Shown: in pieces, positions 35,770 through 47,098 of the stretch
How the letters are laid out: every line of letters begins with the position of its first letter
Numbering within the stretch: the stretch's first letter is position 1
Source: Loxodes magnus
Lineage: Eukaryota > Ciliophora > Karyorelictea > Loxodida > Loxodidae
Length of the DNA: 64,000 nt
NCBI GenBank assembly: GCA_946699065.1
Contig: CAMPDV010002109.1
Coordinates: forward strand, 1 to 64,000
Direction: 5' to 3'
Notes under the pieces: generated by a model
What the model was told of the DNA's origin: nothing
The model's input: the letters and a program-made list of their open reading frames with translations, nothing else
Database searches by the model: none
Position numbers and translations under genes: made by a program

Positions 35770-36590
35770 TATTTCACATCTGTAGCTTAAAAAAAGTTTT
35801 TAAGTTTGAACTTTCCTCTATTTGAATTAATTCTTGTCACCTTCTTCATATAGATCTTGTTTAAATCAGTCTCAGTATATCTTGATTCTCTTTTCTCTTA
35901 TAAATTCCCCTTTTAAATTGCAGAATAATATTTATCTTTATTTTTTTCAAAATAAAGCCTTCTATCTTGAACTTAAAAAATTTCTTACACTACTTGTATA
36001 AGGGATCTAGTTAGTAACAGAAGTAGCATTCTTATTAAAACTAATATGTCTTGCTGTTCTCATGTTTATTTACTTTCTTCCATTTTTTCAATCTTCATTT
36101 TGCAGTTTAGTTAGGTTCCATTTTAATTTATGCGATTTGTTTGCTTGATATTTTTGTTTACAGCTATGAATTTTAGCTCTGTTTATTATGTCTAAGATTT
36201 GGTTTAGCTGTTTTATTATTGTTAATGTTTTCATAGAGCTTCGATCTCTCTACTAATTATTCATTCTGAGATCTGGTATATCTTAAAGTCCATTATTTAT
36301 TAGCTCTGTCAGTTTCTCGTTTTCCTTACGGAGATTTTTAACCTCTTCCTAAAGGTGGACCAATTCTTTGATAAGCTGTCCCATACTCATCTAAAAAAAG
36401 GATGAACTCTTTAACTTCCTGATTTATGGCGTTTTTCGCTTACTTCCTTTATTTCTCCTTCGAAGTTAGTATCAATACAGTGTAAATCATTATTTGAAGC
36501 TTTTTCTACTCCTCCTAATCTGCTTCGTTCCAGGTTTCTGCTTCCTAGAAAAGGGAAAGAATCCCATTCTGAAGTCCTACATTTTTTAAA
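35770..36590 (-). mobile_element. Short coiled-coil unit of the 21850 subfamily
   Basis: Nucleotide similarity with the unit at 21850-22753 is visible over most of the length, for example the block around the knuckle and the 3' end (CAGTCTCAGTRTATCTTGAT and CACATCTGYMGCTTAAAA on the plus strand). Both copies stop at the same 3' position, which defines the element end. No RT. Confidence 0.75.
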
Positions 36591-37330
36591 ATTATATTTC
36601 TTTAAATTAAATTTATTGTATTACTTTAATTTAACAGAAATTAACTAAAATTATTTTTTACTGTAAAATATTTATAAAGCCTATATATGAAAAATTAGTT
36701 CTCTTTATACCTTTTATCAAATATTTTTTATACTTTAGTAGAAATTCTTTTTTTATTAATTTTTGCTGTTTTAGTTTCATTGATTCTTTGGACAGTTAGA
36801 ACGACAACAAGAAGTATGAGAACACTTTTTTAATTATTAAATATTAATATTAAAAGAGAAGCGTCATCGAGATGCTACGAGCTCTATAATCATATTTATT
36901 TATTATTTATTGTAATGAAAATTTTTTAGGAATATATCTAAATCTTAGACTTAATAAATTTATTATTATTAGATTTTGTATAGATACATCAAATATTGTT
37001 ACTCTTAAGACAATATAAAGATTTGCTTTAGGATAATCATATTTTATTTAATTTTACTAATTTTATCCTTGCTGTTAATTATATTATCATAAATTTTCTT
37101 GCATTTACTATTTCTTTTCATTCCTTTTTCTTTTTATTGCAGTTGTAGAATTTGAATTCTTCAAGATTGTTATTTTTACAAGAGTTCTTAATATCTTTAA
37201 CTTAAGTTAGCAACTTGATTTTAAATTTTAGTATTCAAAATTTAAAGTAGTTAACTTTATTATAAACAGTGAAAACTTTTTATTCTTTCTAATACAAATC
37301 ACTTAGTAATCCTTATCCTTTTTCCAAATT
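36591..37330. repeat. Spacer with dispersed repeat R2 at 36846-36886
   Basis: The minus strand of 36846-36886 reads AGAGCTCGTAGCATCTCGAT, which matches 24733-24760 (AGAGCGCGTAGCATCTCAAT). The block is partly palindromic. The rest is A+T-rich without a recognised gene. Confidence 0.5.
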
Positions 37331-38300
37331 CTAGTATACATTTAATATTCTTGGCTTTTTCAATAATTCAGATAGAATATAAATAAATACAAATACAAAA
37401 TTAAATTTTAGTGTTCTTGAGGTATTTAAATCATCTTTCCCAAAAAAACTACGGATAATTTTAGAGGCTAAATATAAAATTTTAAATGTTTTTAAAGCTT
37501 TTCTCCTTGTTATAAATACTGTCACTAAGATTTCCATTCATCTAGATAATGATTGATATCTTTGATCTTTTGTATTTTTCCAAATCTATTGCAATATAAT
37601 CTTAATCTTTTTTGTTTTAGTTGTTGTTGTATCTTCTTTCTATTTTCCAACTTTTTCTAGTAGTTTCAGTATTCTTGTTTAAGTTTTGAAATTTCTAGCA
37701 TCTTTTCCATAGATGCTTTCGAGAGTTACAATATAGCATCTTTTTGATTCTCGTTTAAGTTTAAATCTTGAGTTCTTTTCTCCTTCGATTATCATTGATT
37801 CATTTCCTTTTTCTTATAGGTCAATTTAACGCTGTAACTTTTGCTGGCTTTCTTTTATTTTTTTTATTTTGTCGACCAATTCTTTATGCTTCTATTGTTA
37901 GTGTTATGATTAATTTTTCTGATCATGCAAAATGTTTCAAAATGCATAAGGCCTCTTTCTTAGATCATGAGTCTAAATTCTTTTTTCTCTGAAGTTCAAA
38001 TTTTTACATTAACTTCTTTTTGTCTTTCTTCAACTTTTTGACCTCTTCCTGATGTTCCAGCACCACTATAATCAGCTAATCGTAGCTTATTTACTTTTAT
38101 GTTGTGGGATTCGAGACTTCCGAGCACATTATGTTTTCTAGCCTATTTCAAAGGCTTTTCTTCAAAGATAGGAGACTCATCATGATGGGTGATTTTTTTG
38201 GTACCCTTTTCCTGTTCCTAGCGTTTCTAGGTGTGTCGTTAACTCCTGCCCTTATAGAAACCGTGAGAACTCCTGTTTGAATCCTAACATCTTTTTTTCA
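37330..38300 (-). mobile_element. Short coiled-coil unit of the 9391 subfamily
   Basis: Read leftwards from 38300, the leader and following region match the unit at 9391-10250 (shared ATAATGTGCTCGGAAGTCTC and the TGGTGCTGGA... region). A coiled coil follows at about 38050-37650. The knuckle region is degraded. Confidence 0.7.
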
Positions 38301-38944
38301 GAAAGAAAGCTAAAACTTTATCTTTATAAGCTTAAATTAAGCTTAATATCTACCTATCAAAGCTTCTTTAAATATTTTTTTAACCTCAAATAGTTAGTTT
38401 ATTTCATTAAACTTACTCCTTTAGTTACTAAAGATATGAGTCAAATATTAATTTTATTGATTCATAGGCTAATAGAAGTTTGATATGAACTAAGTTAGAA
38501 TTAAATAAGCAGTTGATAGCTTTCTAAGTAGTTAAAGTAGCAATTAGATAATTAATAGTCTATTAGCTATCTTAAGCTATATGTTTAAACTATATTCATT
38601 TAATTGCTTTTAAAATCCTTTAATTATGTTACAACTTATTATCCTTTCCTTCTTAGTAAACATCCTTAGAAATAAGAGTAATTGATGAGTAATGATATTT
38701 CCTATAAAGCCATGATAGATACTTTTATTACTAAATTAAATAAGATTAAAAGTCCTTGTTATATATATTAAATAAGTAAAATGGATAATTTAGAAAACAA
38801 GCTATATAAAGCATTTAAAATTAACTAGAAGATGTATTTACTTAATTTAACTTGACTAATTTATAGTAAATTATGATTTTATATAAATATTTTCCTTTTT
38901 AAATAATAATATAATAATATATACTTAATTGTTTAAAGTTTTTG
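38301..38944. other. A+T-rich spacer
   Basis: TTAAG/TAGCT-rich sequence typical of spacers here. Nothing recognised. Confidence 0.4.
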
Positions 38945-39660
38945 CTCTCCCTGGGCTTTCAACCAGGTACCTGCATCCATTTTTTTACATGAATGAATAC
39001 CACGAACTTTTTTTATACGTGGTAGGCTGCCACTAATAGCTATTTTCAGTTCTCTCTAAAATTTTCTATTTATAAATTCCATCTTTCGTTATTCAGAGTT
39101 TATTAAGGTTTCTTCATGTTCTTCGTTCTTCTCTTATTTGGAGTTTCTCTCAAGCTCAGCATTGTCGTAGAATGTGATTATTCGCCTTACAGTATCAGCA
39201 ATTTTTGGTCTATTTTTCTTAAATCTTCTTCTAAAAAACTCCTTTTTCCAGTTTCTCTATTCTATAATCATGTTCTATTGTTAACTAACTATGGATTGCG
39301 ATTGTTCATAAAGTTATAATTCTGTTACTAAGTTATTTTAGATTAACTGACGACGTAGTATTAATAATTCATTATTTTGGTAGTCAATACCGTTCATTAA
39401 TTCCCTTCCTCTTGATTGTAAATTGTTTCTTCGTATTTTTGGATTCTTTTTTTCATTTGATCTAACTGACTTTAGAGTTTTTTATCAGCTTCACTCTTAG
39501 ATTCCTGAATATCGATTGGTCTTACCATAACTTTTCCTTCAGAAGAAGAACTTAAATCCTCTTTTTGCTGTTAAATTTTCTGCATTTCTTTTTCCGCTTT
39601 TCTTCTTAAGTTTCTTAGTTAATTCTTTGAGAGACGAACAGATTATTCCATTTTTTTCTA
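38945..39660 (-). mobile_element. Short coiled-coil unit, third subfamily
   Basis: From about 39648 leftwards a short frame starts MEQSVRLSKNQLRNLRRKAE and contains QLDQMKKRIQKYEETIYNQE. A second open region follows (NELLILRRQLIQNNLVTELQ). Both are coiled-coil-like. The tail carries the hairpin CCTGG / TTGAAAG-type loop / CCAGG at 38950-38967. The 3' tail resembles that of the partial unit at 55030-55460. Confidence 0.65.
38950..38967 (-). other. 3' terminal hairpin of a short element
   Basis: Stem CCTGG/CCAGG, loop TTGAAAGC on the minus strand. Member of the six-hairpin set. Confidence 0.5.
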
Positions 39661-41009
39661 TTTTCCTTTTTAAATTAAATTATTTAAGCATTTTAATAGA
39701 AACGTTTAGGAGTCTATACATTGAAATAGTCTTTTAAAGTAAAAGACTCTTAAAAAAAAATTAGATTTTAAATAAATAAATCCTAGTTCTTTATAGTAGA
39801 ATAACCTCTCTCACTTTATTATTTTAATTTATTAATTGCCTCATGAAAATATAAAGAAGGGAGATAATATCAACCAACATACTAGCAAATATAAGTAAAA
39901 AATGTATGAATAAAAAGCTATTAAAATTATCAATTGCTTAAAAAGGAAATTAGAGAATTGAACATTAGCGAGATACATAACAATAATAATAAATAGTTAT
40001 TTATTAAAATCGGTAGGTTTCATTACGTTCTAATTAGTTGGAATGCTTTAACAATACTAAGATACTTACTATAGATATATTTGCAAATTGATATCAAATT
40101 TATTATAAATTATCGTTTTAAATTCTCCTTGATTTATTTATTTTGGCTTATTTAGAACTTCAATAGTCAATAAGCTTAAAAAATGTTTTCAAATTAAATG
40201 TTTGCAAGTGTTAAAGATCAAATAGTACCTTAAAACTTAAAAAATATGAATAATAACTTAAATATCTCTTAACTTAATTAATAAAGACAGATATTTCTAT
40301 TTAAATCCCTTAATTACTATTGATATTTTATGCTTAATTATTAATTTCTATCACTCATAACTTTAACTATAATAATTCTACTTTAAGTTTTTTATTTTAT
40401 TAGCGCCTTAATAGTTCTCACTTATCTTATTATAATTATTCTTTGCTTTAATTAAGCAAAACATTGATTGTATTATCTCCAAGTTTGTTAAGTTTATTTT
40501 CAATTATTTATTTTAAGTTAGACTATAAAATACATTCTTATAACCATTCTAGTTAGAAAGCTTATTTTTAATTAAGTTTCTACTTATATTTTAATTTAGA
40601 ATATATAGATAAATCTTCATAAATTGCACTTATTTTAATTTGATGATCTTAATCTTAGCTTATATACTATAAATTTATTTAGTTATACTTGATTCATTTA
40701 TACTATTTCTTTCTTTCAATTTAACACTAAAGATCCTGAAGATACTTTTCTTAATTATTTTATATAACTACACTAGCATTTTTATTTGATTTAAAGATAA
40801 GCATTATTGTAAAGTTTAATAAAGCTTAACATTTTAAGAACAATTTTTTGGGTAAAGATTTTCAATGTTTATTAGTAAAATATCTAAAAATAAAATTTGG
40901 AGTAAATTAGCTTTATTTTTACATTTATTTATAGATAAGAGTAATCTAAATAAACTTATTTAGATATAACTTTAAATTTATTTTTCTTAAAACCTTCTCA
41001 TTAGTTTCC
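39661..41009. other. A+T-rich spacer downstream of actin
   Basis: Spacer-type composition throughout. No coding frame, RNA or repeat recognised. Confidence 0.4.
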
Positions 41010-42128
41010 TCAATAGCATTTCCTGAATACTATTTCTGGCCCTGATTCTTTATAATCACTCTAAGTTATCCATTTATTTTAAAAAAGGACTAAGCTTGAT
41101 AATATGGATCCTCCAATAAATGTCAGTCATTTTCTTTCTGGCACAACTATTATTTTAATTTTTGCATTTGGGGCTAATTTTTACATTTCTTTTTTCATTC
41201 TTTCAGCCAAGCCTGGTAAAAGAGTTGTGCCTCCAGATAATATTATTTAATTGTATAAATCTTATCTCAAAGTAATATCACATTTCTGAATAGATTAATT
41301 AGTTATCTCATCAAGGCCTTTAAAGCAATTTCCATTTAATGAAGGTTGGAAAAGTATTTCTGCACAACGAAATCGTTCACTTCCGATAGTTATTCTATTA
41401 CCATCAGGCATTTCATATGACTTTTCTAAAGTTGAAGATTCTGCTTAATTTTTCATTTCTTAATCAAAATCTTAAGCAACATATGCTTGCTACTCTTTTA
41501 TATCGCGAACTATTTCTTTGTCTGCCGAAGTATTTAGATAATAATCTCTTTCTTTTAGAATCTTTCTCAAGTATTTACTTACATCTCTACCCGCAAGATC
41601 TTATCTCTTAATAGCCTTAGGAATATTAAATCCATCGAAAATAGGAACGACTTGACTTACACCATCACCTGATTCTACTATAACTCCAGAAGCTTTACCT
41701 GTTGCATATAAAGAAAGTATAGCTTATATCTGTATATACATAGCAGGAACATTAAATTTTTCGAACATTATTTGAGTCATTTTTTCTCTGTTTTTTTTAG
41801 GATTTTTTGGAGCTTCAGTCAACAAAATAGGATGCTCTTCAGGCTTTGTATGGAGTTCATTATAGAAAGTATGATGCCAAATTTTTTCCATATCATCCCA
41901 GTTAGTTACAATACCATGCTCAATTGGATAAGTAAAGTCTAAATCTCTCTAATTAATCATTGCTTCATTTCCTACAAAATTATCCTTATCCTATATTCTA
42001 ATAATAGCTTGCTATGCTTTATATCGCCCTACAATCGAAGGGAATACAGAGCTAGGTCGTTCGTCTCCAGCGAAACCAGCTTTGATCTGACCAGAACCGT
42101 TGTCAATTACAATAGATCTTTCTTACAT
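41010..42128 (-). CDS. Actin (divergent)
   Basis: Predicted 372 residues, against about 375 for conventional actin, from ATG 42128 to the TGA at 41010-41012. The nucleotide-binding and subdomain motifs are in place: [20 protein letters not shown] at the start, [74 protein letters not shown] (read as NQIILSGG...) and a [11 protein letters not shown] end. Actin polymerises into filaments for motility, phagocytosis and cytokinesis. The body is diverged, for example a [18 protein letters not shown] region, so it may be a specialised isoform; ciliates are known for divergent actins. One internal TGA falls at a normally aromatic position ([15 protein letters not shown], where actin has Tyr), so Trp is a conservative reading. 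No intron is needed. Another in-frame TGA occurs four codons after the stop. Confidence 0.95.
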
Positions 42129-43640
42129 TTGTGCTAGTTATTAAAAAAAGTGTTAAAAGAGTAATAGATAAAGAAATATTAAAGTTAGAATAAACAAGTG
42201 TATATTAGATTTATTTAGGTAAGTCTACTTGTTCTAAGAGCTAGTATAAACTAATTAAATTTTAAATAAGATACTATATTCATGCTAGTTAAAGACTGTT
42301 ACTCTAATTTTATTTATCTATCTATCTATCTTTCTTTTCTTTTTATTATTTTAAAAAATCTTTCATAATTGAGTTATAAAAAGAGCTTTTAACTTATTTT
42401 TAAGATAAAGCTAATTTAAGTATGTGTTGTATTAATAGAGTAAATAGATTGCTTACTAAATTAAATTAATATCTATGTCTTAGTATGAAGCATATTAAAT
42501 GTATAAGAGTGCATATTAATAGACACTAGTTACTTGTGATTATACATAAATTGCTCCTAGGAAAATGAGTATAAATCTGATTTAATAAATTAACCATTTT
42601 CGGAAATAATAATAATAGATTGATGTGATTCCTCTTTAATGGAATCATCATAGTTTTGATAAGTCTAATTTTATTGTTGTTTATAAAATTTTCCTTAATG
42701 ACTAAGAAATTGTTTAAAGTTTTCTTCCTATTCTTTCTCTTTAGTTCAGTTTTCTTTTTTGTTCTGCTAATAAGCCCTTTTCTTGCTATTTTTTCTTCTA
42801 TAGTTTACTTTTATTAAATAACAGAACTTTCTTAAAATGAGTCCTTGCTTCTTGCATAGCTAGCATCTTAATATATTTCTCTGCTTATAGATGTAAGTAG
42901 AATTTTACTACTTAGCAATACCCTTGGGTCTCATTTATTTATTATTTAGATTATTCTTTACTCATCACTTCGTTCTTCATCTCATTCTTTTAATCCGTTT
43001 TTACTCTTATATCTTTCTTAATATTTAATCTTAGAATGAATCTTAGTTTTATTCTAGTAGTTCTGCCTTGTTTAAATGAGATAAAAATTAAGAATAATAT
43101 TTTCTTTATTTTAGCTTTCTTTCTTATAAATAATACTCAACAAATATCCTTATCTTTGAAGATGCCTTCTTTTTATTAATTTATCTGCTTTATTAAACTA
43201 ACAATTAGGAAATTTTATTAATAACAATTAAATTGTTGCCAGCTTATGTAATACTTCAGATTATTTCCAATAGTTCAAGCATACAGCAAGTTTAATATAA
43301 TTTTAATATCTAGTTATTTTTCCTTTTTTTACCCAACTTCATAAATATACTTATATCTTAACAGCAGTTGATTTCCTATTATTTTTAATATTTTTCTAAC
43401 CAAACAATACATTTTCTCTTATATTTTTGTAGTATGCCATTAAGGTAGTTTAAGATACAGAACTAAATTTAAATCTTTCAAGAGATTTTAAGAGTTTAGT
43501 TACTTTGGCGATTTCCTAAGCTTCTATGCTTTTTTATTGCTAGACTCCTTATTTATTTTTTGAGGATTTATCAGTTAATAATCCATATAACCTAAATTTT
43601 ATTTTAATAAGCTTTTCTTTTTTGCTTGCTTACAGGTGAA
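42129..43640. other. Intergenic region between actin and kelch genes
   Basis: The two genes are divergent, so both promoters lie here. A short CTAT run occurs at 42316-42334. The remainder is spacer-type sequence, and no conserved box was recognised. An upstream exon of the kelch gene ending near 43640 cannot be excluded (TTTACAGGTGAAATG). Confidence 0.35.
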
Positions 43641-44642
43641 ATGGAGAATAGCACTAATAAATAGGTGTATGAATACACAAAATAAGAGCAAATAATAAAG
43701 TTAATAAAAGTGAGGAAGGAATGTAAAAGTTCTAAGGCATCTAATTAGATAGGCAAGATATTTAGTAGAGTTCCTCTTATGATTATTAAATATGAAATCT
43801 CTCCTAATTTCTGCATCAAGAGCTTCTAATAATTTTCAACTATAAAGTTAGATTCTAACATTTTAACTACTTTCAGCTTTAAAAATCACTAATCAACTGA
43901 TATAGAAATTAGTGTCATTTAGAAAATTGATAATAATCATACATATGTGGAACAGATAAGAAACAACTAATGGATAATATCAGGAGGTAAATCATAAAAA
44001 GTAAAAGAGTTCACTTTGCTAGAATAAACTAAAGATAGATTTAAAGTAAAAGAAAATAGAACTATCTTTAATAGAAGCTATCATAGAACTATATACGATA
44101 ACAAAAACTTAGTTTATTTAATAGGTGGAGATGCAACTAGATCAAACGAGATCTATAACATTAAGTGGGACAAGTTCACGTAAGATTTAAAAGATTTCCC
44201 AATAACTTTAAGAACTTTTGGACTCTGCTTTAGTAAAAGTAGTTTTTACGTTTTTGGAGGATATAATTTTGATTTATCCTAAGCTGTAAGCTCTATTTAT
44301 ACATGCAATTTAATAAATTAAGAATGGATAAAATAAGAAAGCGAACTATCAGAAAAGAGTTCAGCAAGTGCAGCTTATTCTTAAAATTTAAATAGTTGCT
44401 TTGTTTGAAACAGTGGAGGGTATCTTAGTAAAACACTAATCTACGACTTTTAAAACATTAAAGAGCATGGATAATCAATGGAAGAAGGTAGCTATACTTA
44501 CTCTAAACCTATAACATAAGAAAATTACATATTTTTCTTTAGAAAGATCTTAGGCTTGCATTTTTATGACATAAAGACAGGAATATGGAACAAAATTGGA
44601 GAATGGAAAAGCTTTAGCTCCAAGCAGAGAGATTAAAAATGA
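43641..44642 (+). CDS. Kelch-repeat protein
   Basis: Predicted 333 residues from ATG 43641 to the TGA at 44640-44642. The N-terminal third is basic and lacks a recognised domain. From about residue 105 kelch-type motifs follow at roughly 50-residue spacing: IISGGK, YLIGGDATRSNEIYNI, YVFGGYNFDLSQAVSSIYTC, NSGGYLSKTLIYDF and a final LGLHFYDIKTGIWNKIGEW. Kelch repeats form beta-propeller blades that bind partner proteins, often as adaptors of ubiquitin ligases or cytoskeletal linkers; the partner here is unknown. Only four or five blades are visible, so the propeller may be completed by the N-terminal part. One internal TGA (CFV-TGA-NSGG) is read as Trp against five TGG. No frameshift and no intron are required. 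Confidence 0.85.
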
Positions 44643-47098
44643 TTGCTAAATATTATATAAATCAAATAAAATCTTATAACTTAAATATTTGAACTAAAGC
44701 ACTAGCATATAAACAAACTTGATCTAATTCTACAATTATTATAATTAAATTTCTTATCAAACTAAGTCAAATACTTGTAGATAAAGAGTATCTTCAATTT
44801 TATTATTAATTAACTATAAAATTAACTTTATAGAATTACCCTTAAGAAAGCTCATAAGTTATGTACCTTAATACCTTCTAGACGACTCTAGAACTAATAA
44901 ATAGAGTGAAAAGTCTTGAGTATTAAAGAAGGCTGGACTAATAATAATAAATTTAATTTTATAAAGAAGTATTCTATCAAATATAATTAGAAAGGACATA
45001 TAACCATATAATCAATAATTGTTAAAATAGATAAGCAGCATCATAAAAATAGCAAAAGAGAGTTACTTATAAAACATTTTTGAAATTATACTTTGGATTA
45101 TACAAAGATTAAGAAAATAAAAAAAGGATAGAAATAAACTATAAGTATAACTGGATGCTTTTTAATGCTTAAACTTATAATTAAAATTTTCAAAGATAAA
45201 GGTTTAATCTCAATGCCTATTATATTAATATATTAGTACTCCTAGTGGACATTCCAAAGTCGTAAATTATAGCTATAATCATTTATAAAGCTTAACTAGT
45301 TTTTATCTGATGGCTAAAATAAAAAATAATAACTATAATTAATAAACTTTCGCTTAGATAACCTAACTTGTAATTCTTTAATGCTTATTAGCTTACTTTC
45401 AGATTATATATAATCTTATCATTTTGGTTTCTTTAAGCTAATGGAAATTATGCAAGCTAATTCTTGATTCTTTGCCTATATCTTAAAAATCTTAGGCATC
45501 TAAAAGATCTAAATTAGCTTTATTCTTAAAAGAGGCCTTTTATTATAAATTTATTAAATAGTAATTTAGCCTTTTCAGTTGTTCATTATTAGCTAGCATT
45601 TAAATAAATGTTTACTTTAAGCAAGTTAAATAAAGCAGCTATTATTACATCTATTATCTACTATAATAGTTCATTTTCCTTTTAGTTTTAGTAATTGTTG
45701 TCCTTTATTATTATTCATCTTTACTTAGTTCTAATGTATTCTTAAGAAGATAAATCTTTATTATTAACTAAACCATAATTTTAATATAATGCTTTTTAAA
45801 TTATAAATCAGTTATAAACTTAATGAAAAAGAAGGAAAAATAAAAGTAGCTTAAGCAGCTATAGTTGTCTGACTGATTAAACAAATCTATTAGCTATTTA
45901 AAGCTTTTACTGCTCTACTTAGTTAGATTGTAATTATATAAGCTTTTAATTATTATAACAAGAGTCTAGTGTTTATAGTCCTTATCATGGTTATAGGATA
46001 TATTGCTGTTAATACTTTGATATGCTAGTTAAAATAAATACTAGCTGACTAAGTTATATTTAATAGCTAGCAAATTATACCAACTAATAGAAATTGTTAT
46101 TCTAAGAGTTAGCTTTACAAAGCAAAACTATAAGCACTAATGATAATAATTAATAGCTGTAATAGATATCTATAAGTGAATCTTTTAATTACTTATTCTT
46201 ATATAAAGTTGATTTCTAACTATTGCTTAAAAGCATATAGCTATTATATCTATATAATGACTAATTATTCTATTTTAGAAGTTGCTTATTATATTATGCT
46301 AGTTATAAGTATAAGCCATTGCTAGCTATTATACCCTATTATTCCTTTTATTATATTGTAAGATTTTATATTTATGATATAAGAAAGTCCTAGTCAAAAC
46401 TCTTTCTTTTTTCAAGGTTTGTTACTAAAAATAAATGCTATACAGTTTATAATATCTAAGGATATACCTACTCCTTACTCTATAGGTAAGAATGATAAGT
46501 TAAAGATATTAGAGAGATATGAATAAATAGAGATAATACTTCTTATCAAAATTTTATAAGCAAAATCATTTATTTATAAGAATTACCTTTATCTCTACTA
46601 TATTCTAGATTGCTTCACTGTACTCTATATACTTCCTATCTCTCCTTTCTTATACTTGTAGATCTTAAATGTAAAAGAAGTAAGTTTTAAGAGTGTTTAA
46701 CTTAAGAAAATATTGCTGTGAGTTAGTTTTATGTTTAATATTATCGAAATGAAGTGAGCCCCAGTAAGTTAATTAGCTATATTAAATAATCTAAATGTAG
46801 CAAGGTTAAATTAATTAGAAATCTAAGAAGTGACCATAATGGTAAATATAACTAGTAGTCACTGATATAAATCTATTGATACTATGCTTAGCTTTCCTTA
46901 TCTAATAAATATTTTAAGTTGCATTTCCATAAGAATAAATGAAATAAGTAAGGATGTTTAGTGCTGATAGTAGTATAAGTGACTTAATAGATATATAATT
47001 ATTAGATAGAATTAATTATTTTCAGATATTAACCATAAAGTCGTTTAAAGGAAACATATTTAATTTCATTATATCAAATCTTTATATTTCTAACTATC
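44643..47098. other. Long A+T-rich spacer
   Basis: 2.4 kb with many TAGCT, CTAGC and TTAAG words and no motif-bearing frame. A weak inverted arrangement of GATAAG/CTTATC words surrounds 46470-46600. No gene, RNA or mobile element recognised. Confidence 0.4.

Noticed and set aside
46380-46760. Possible inverted repeats with GATAAG/CTTATC words
   Set aside because: Matches are short and expected in such A+T-rich sequence.
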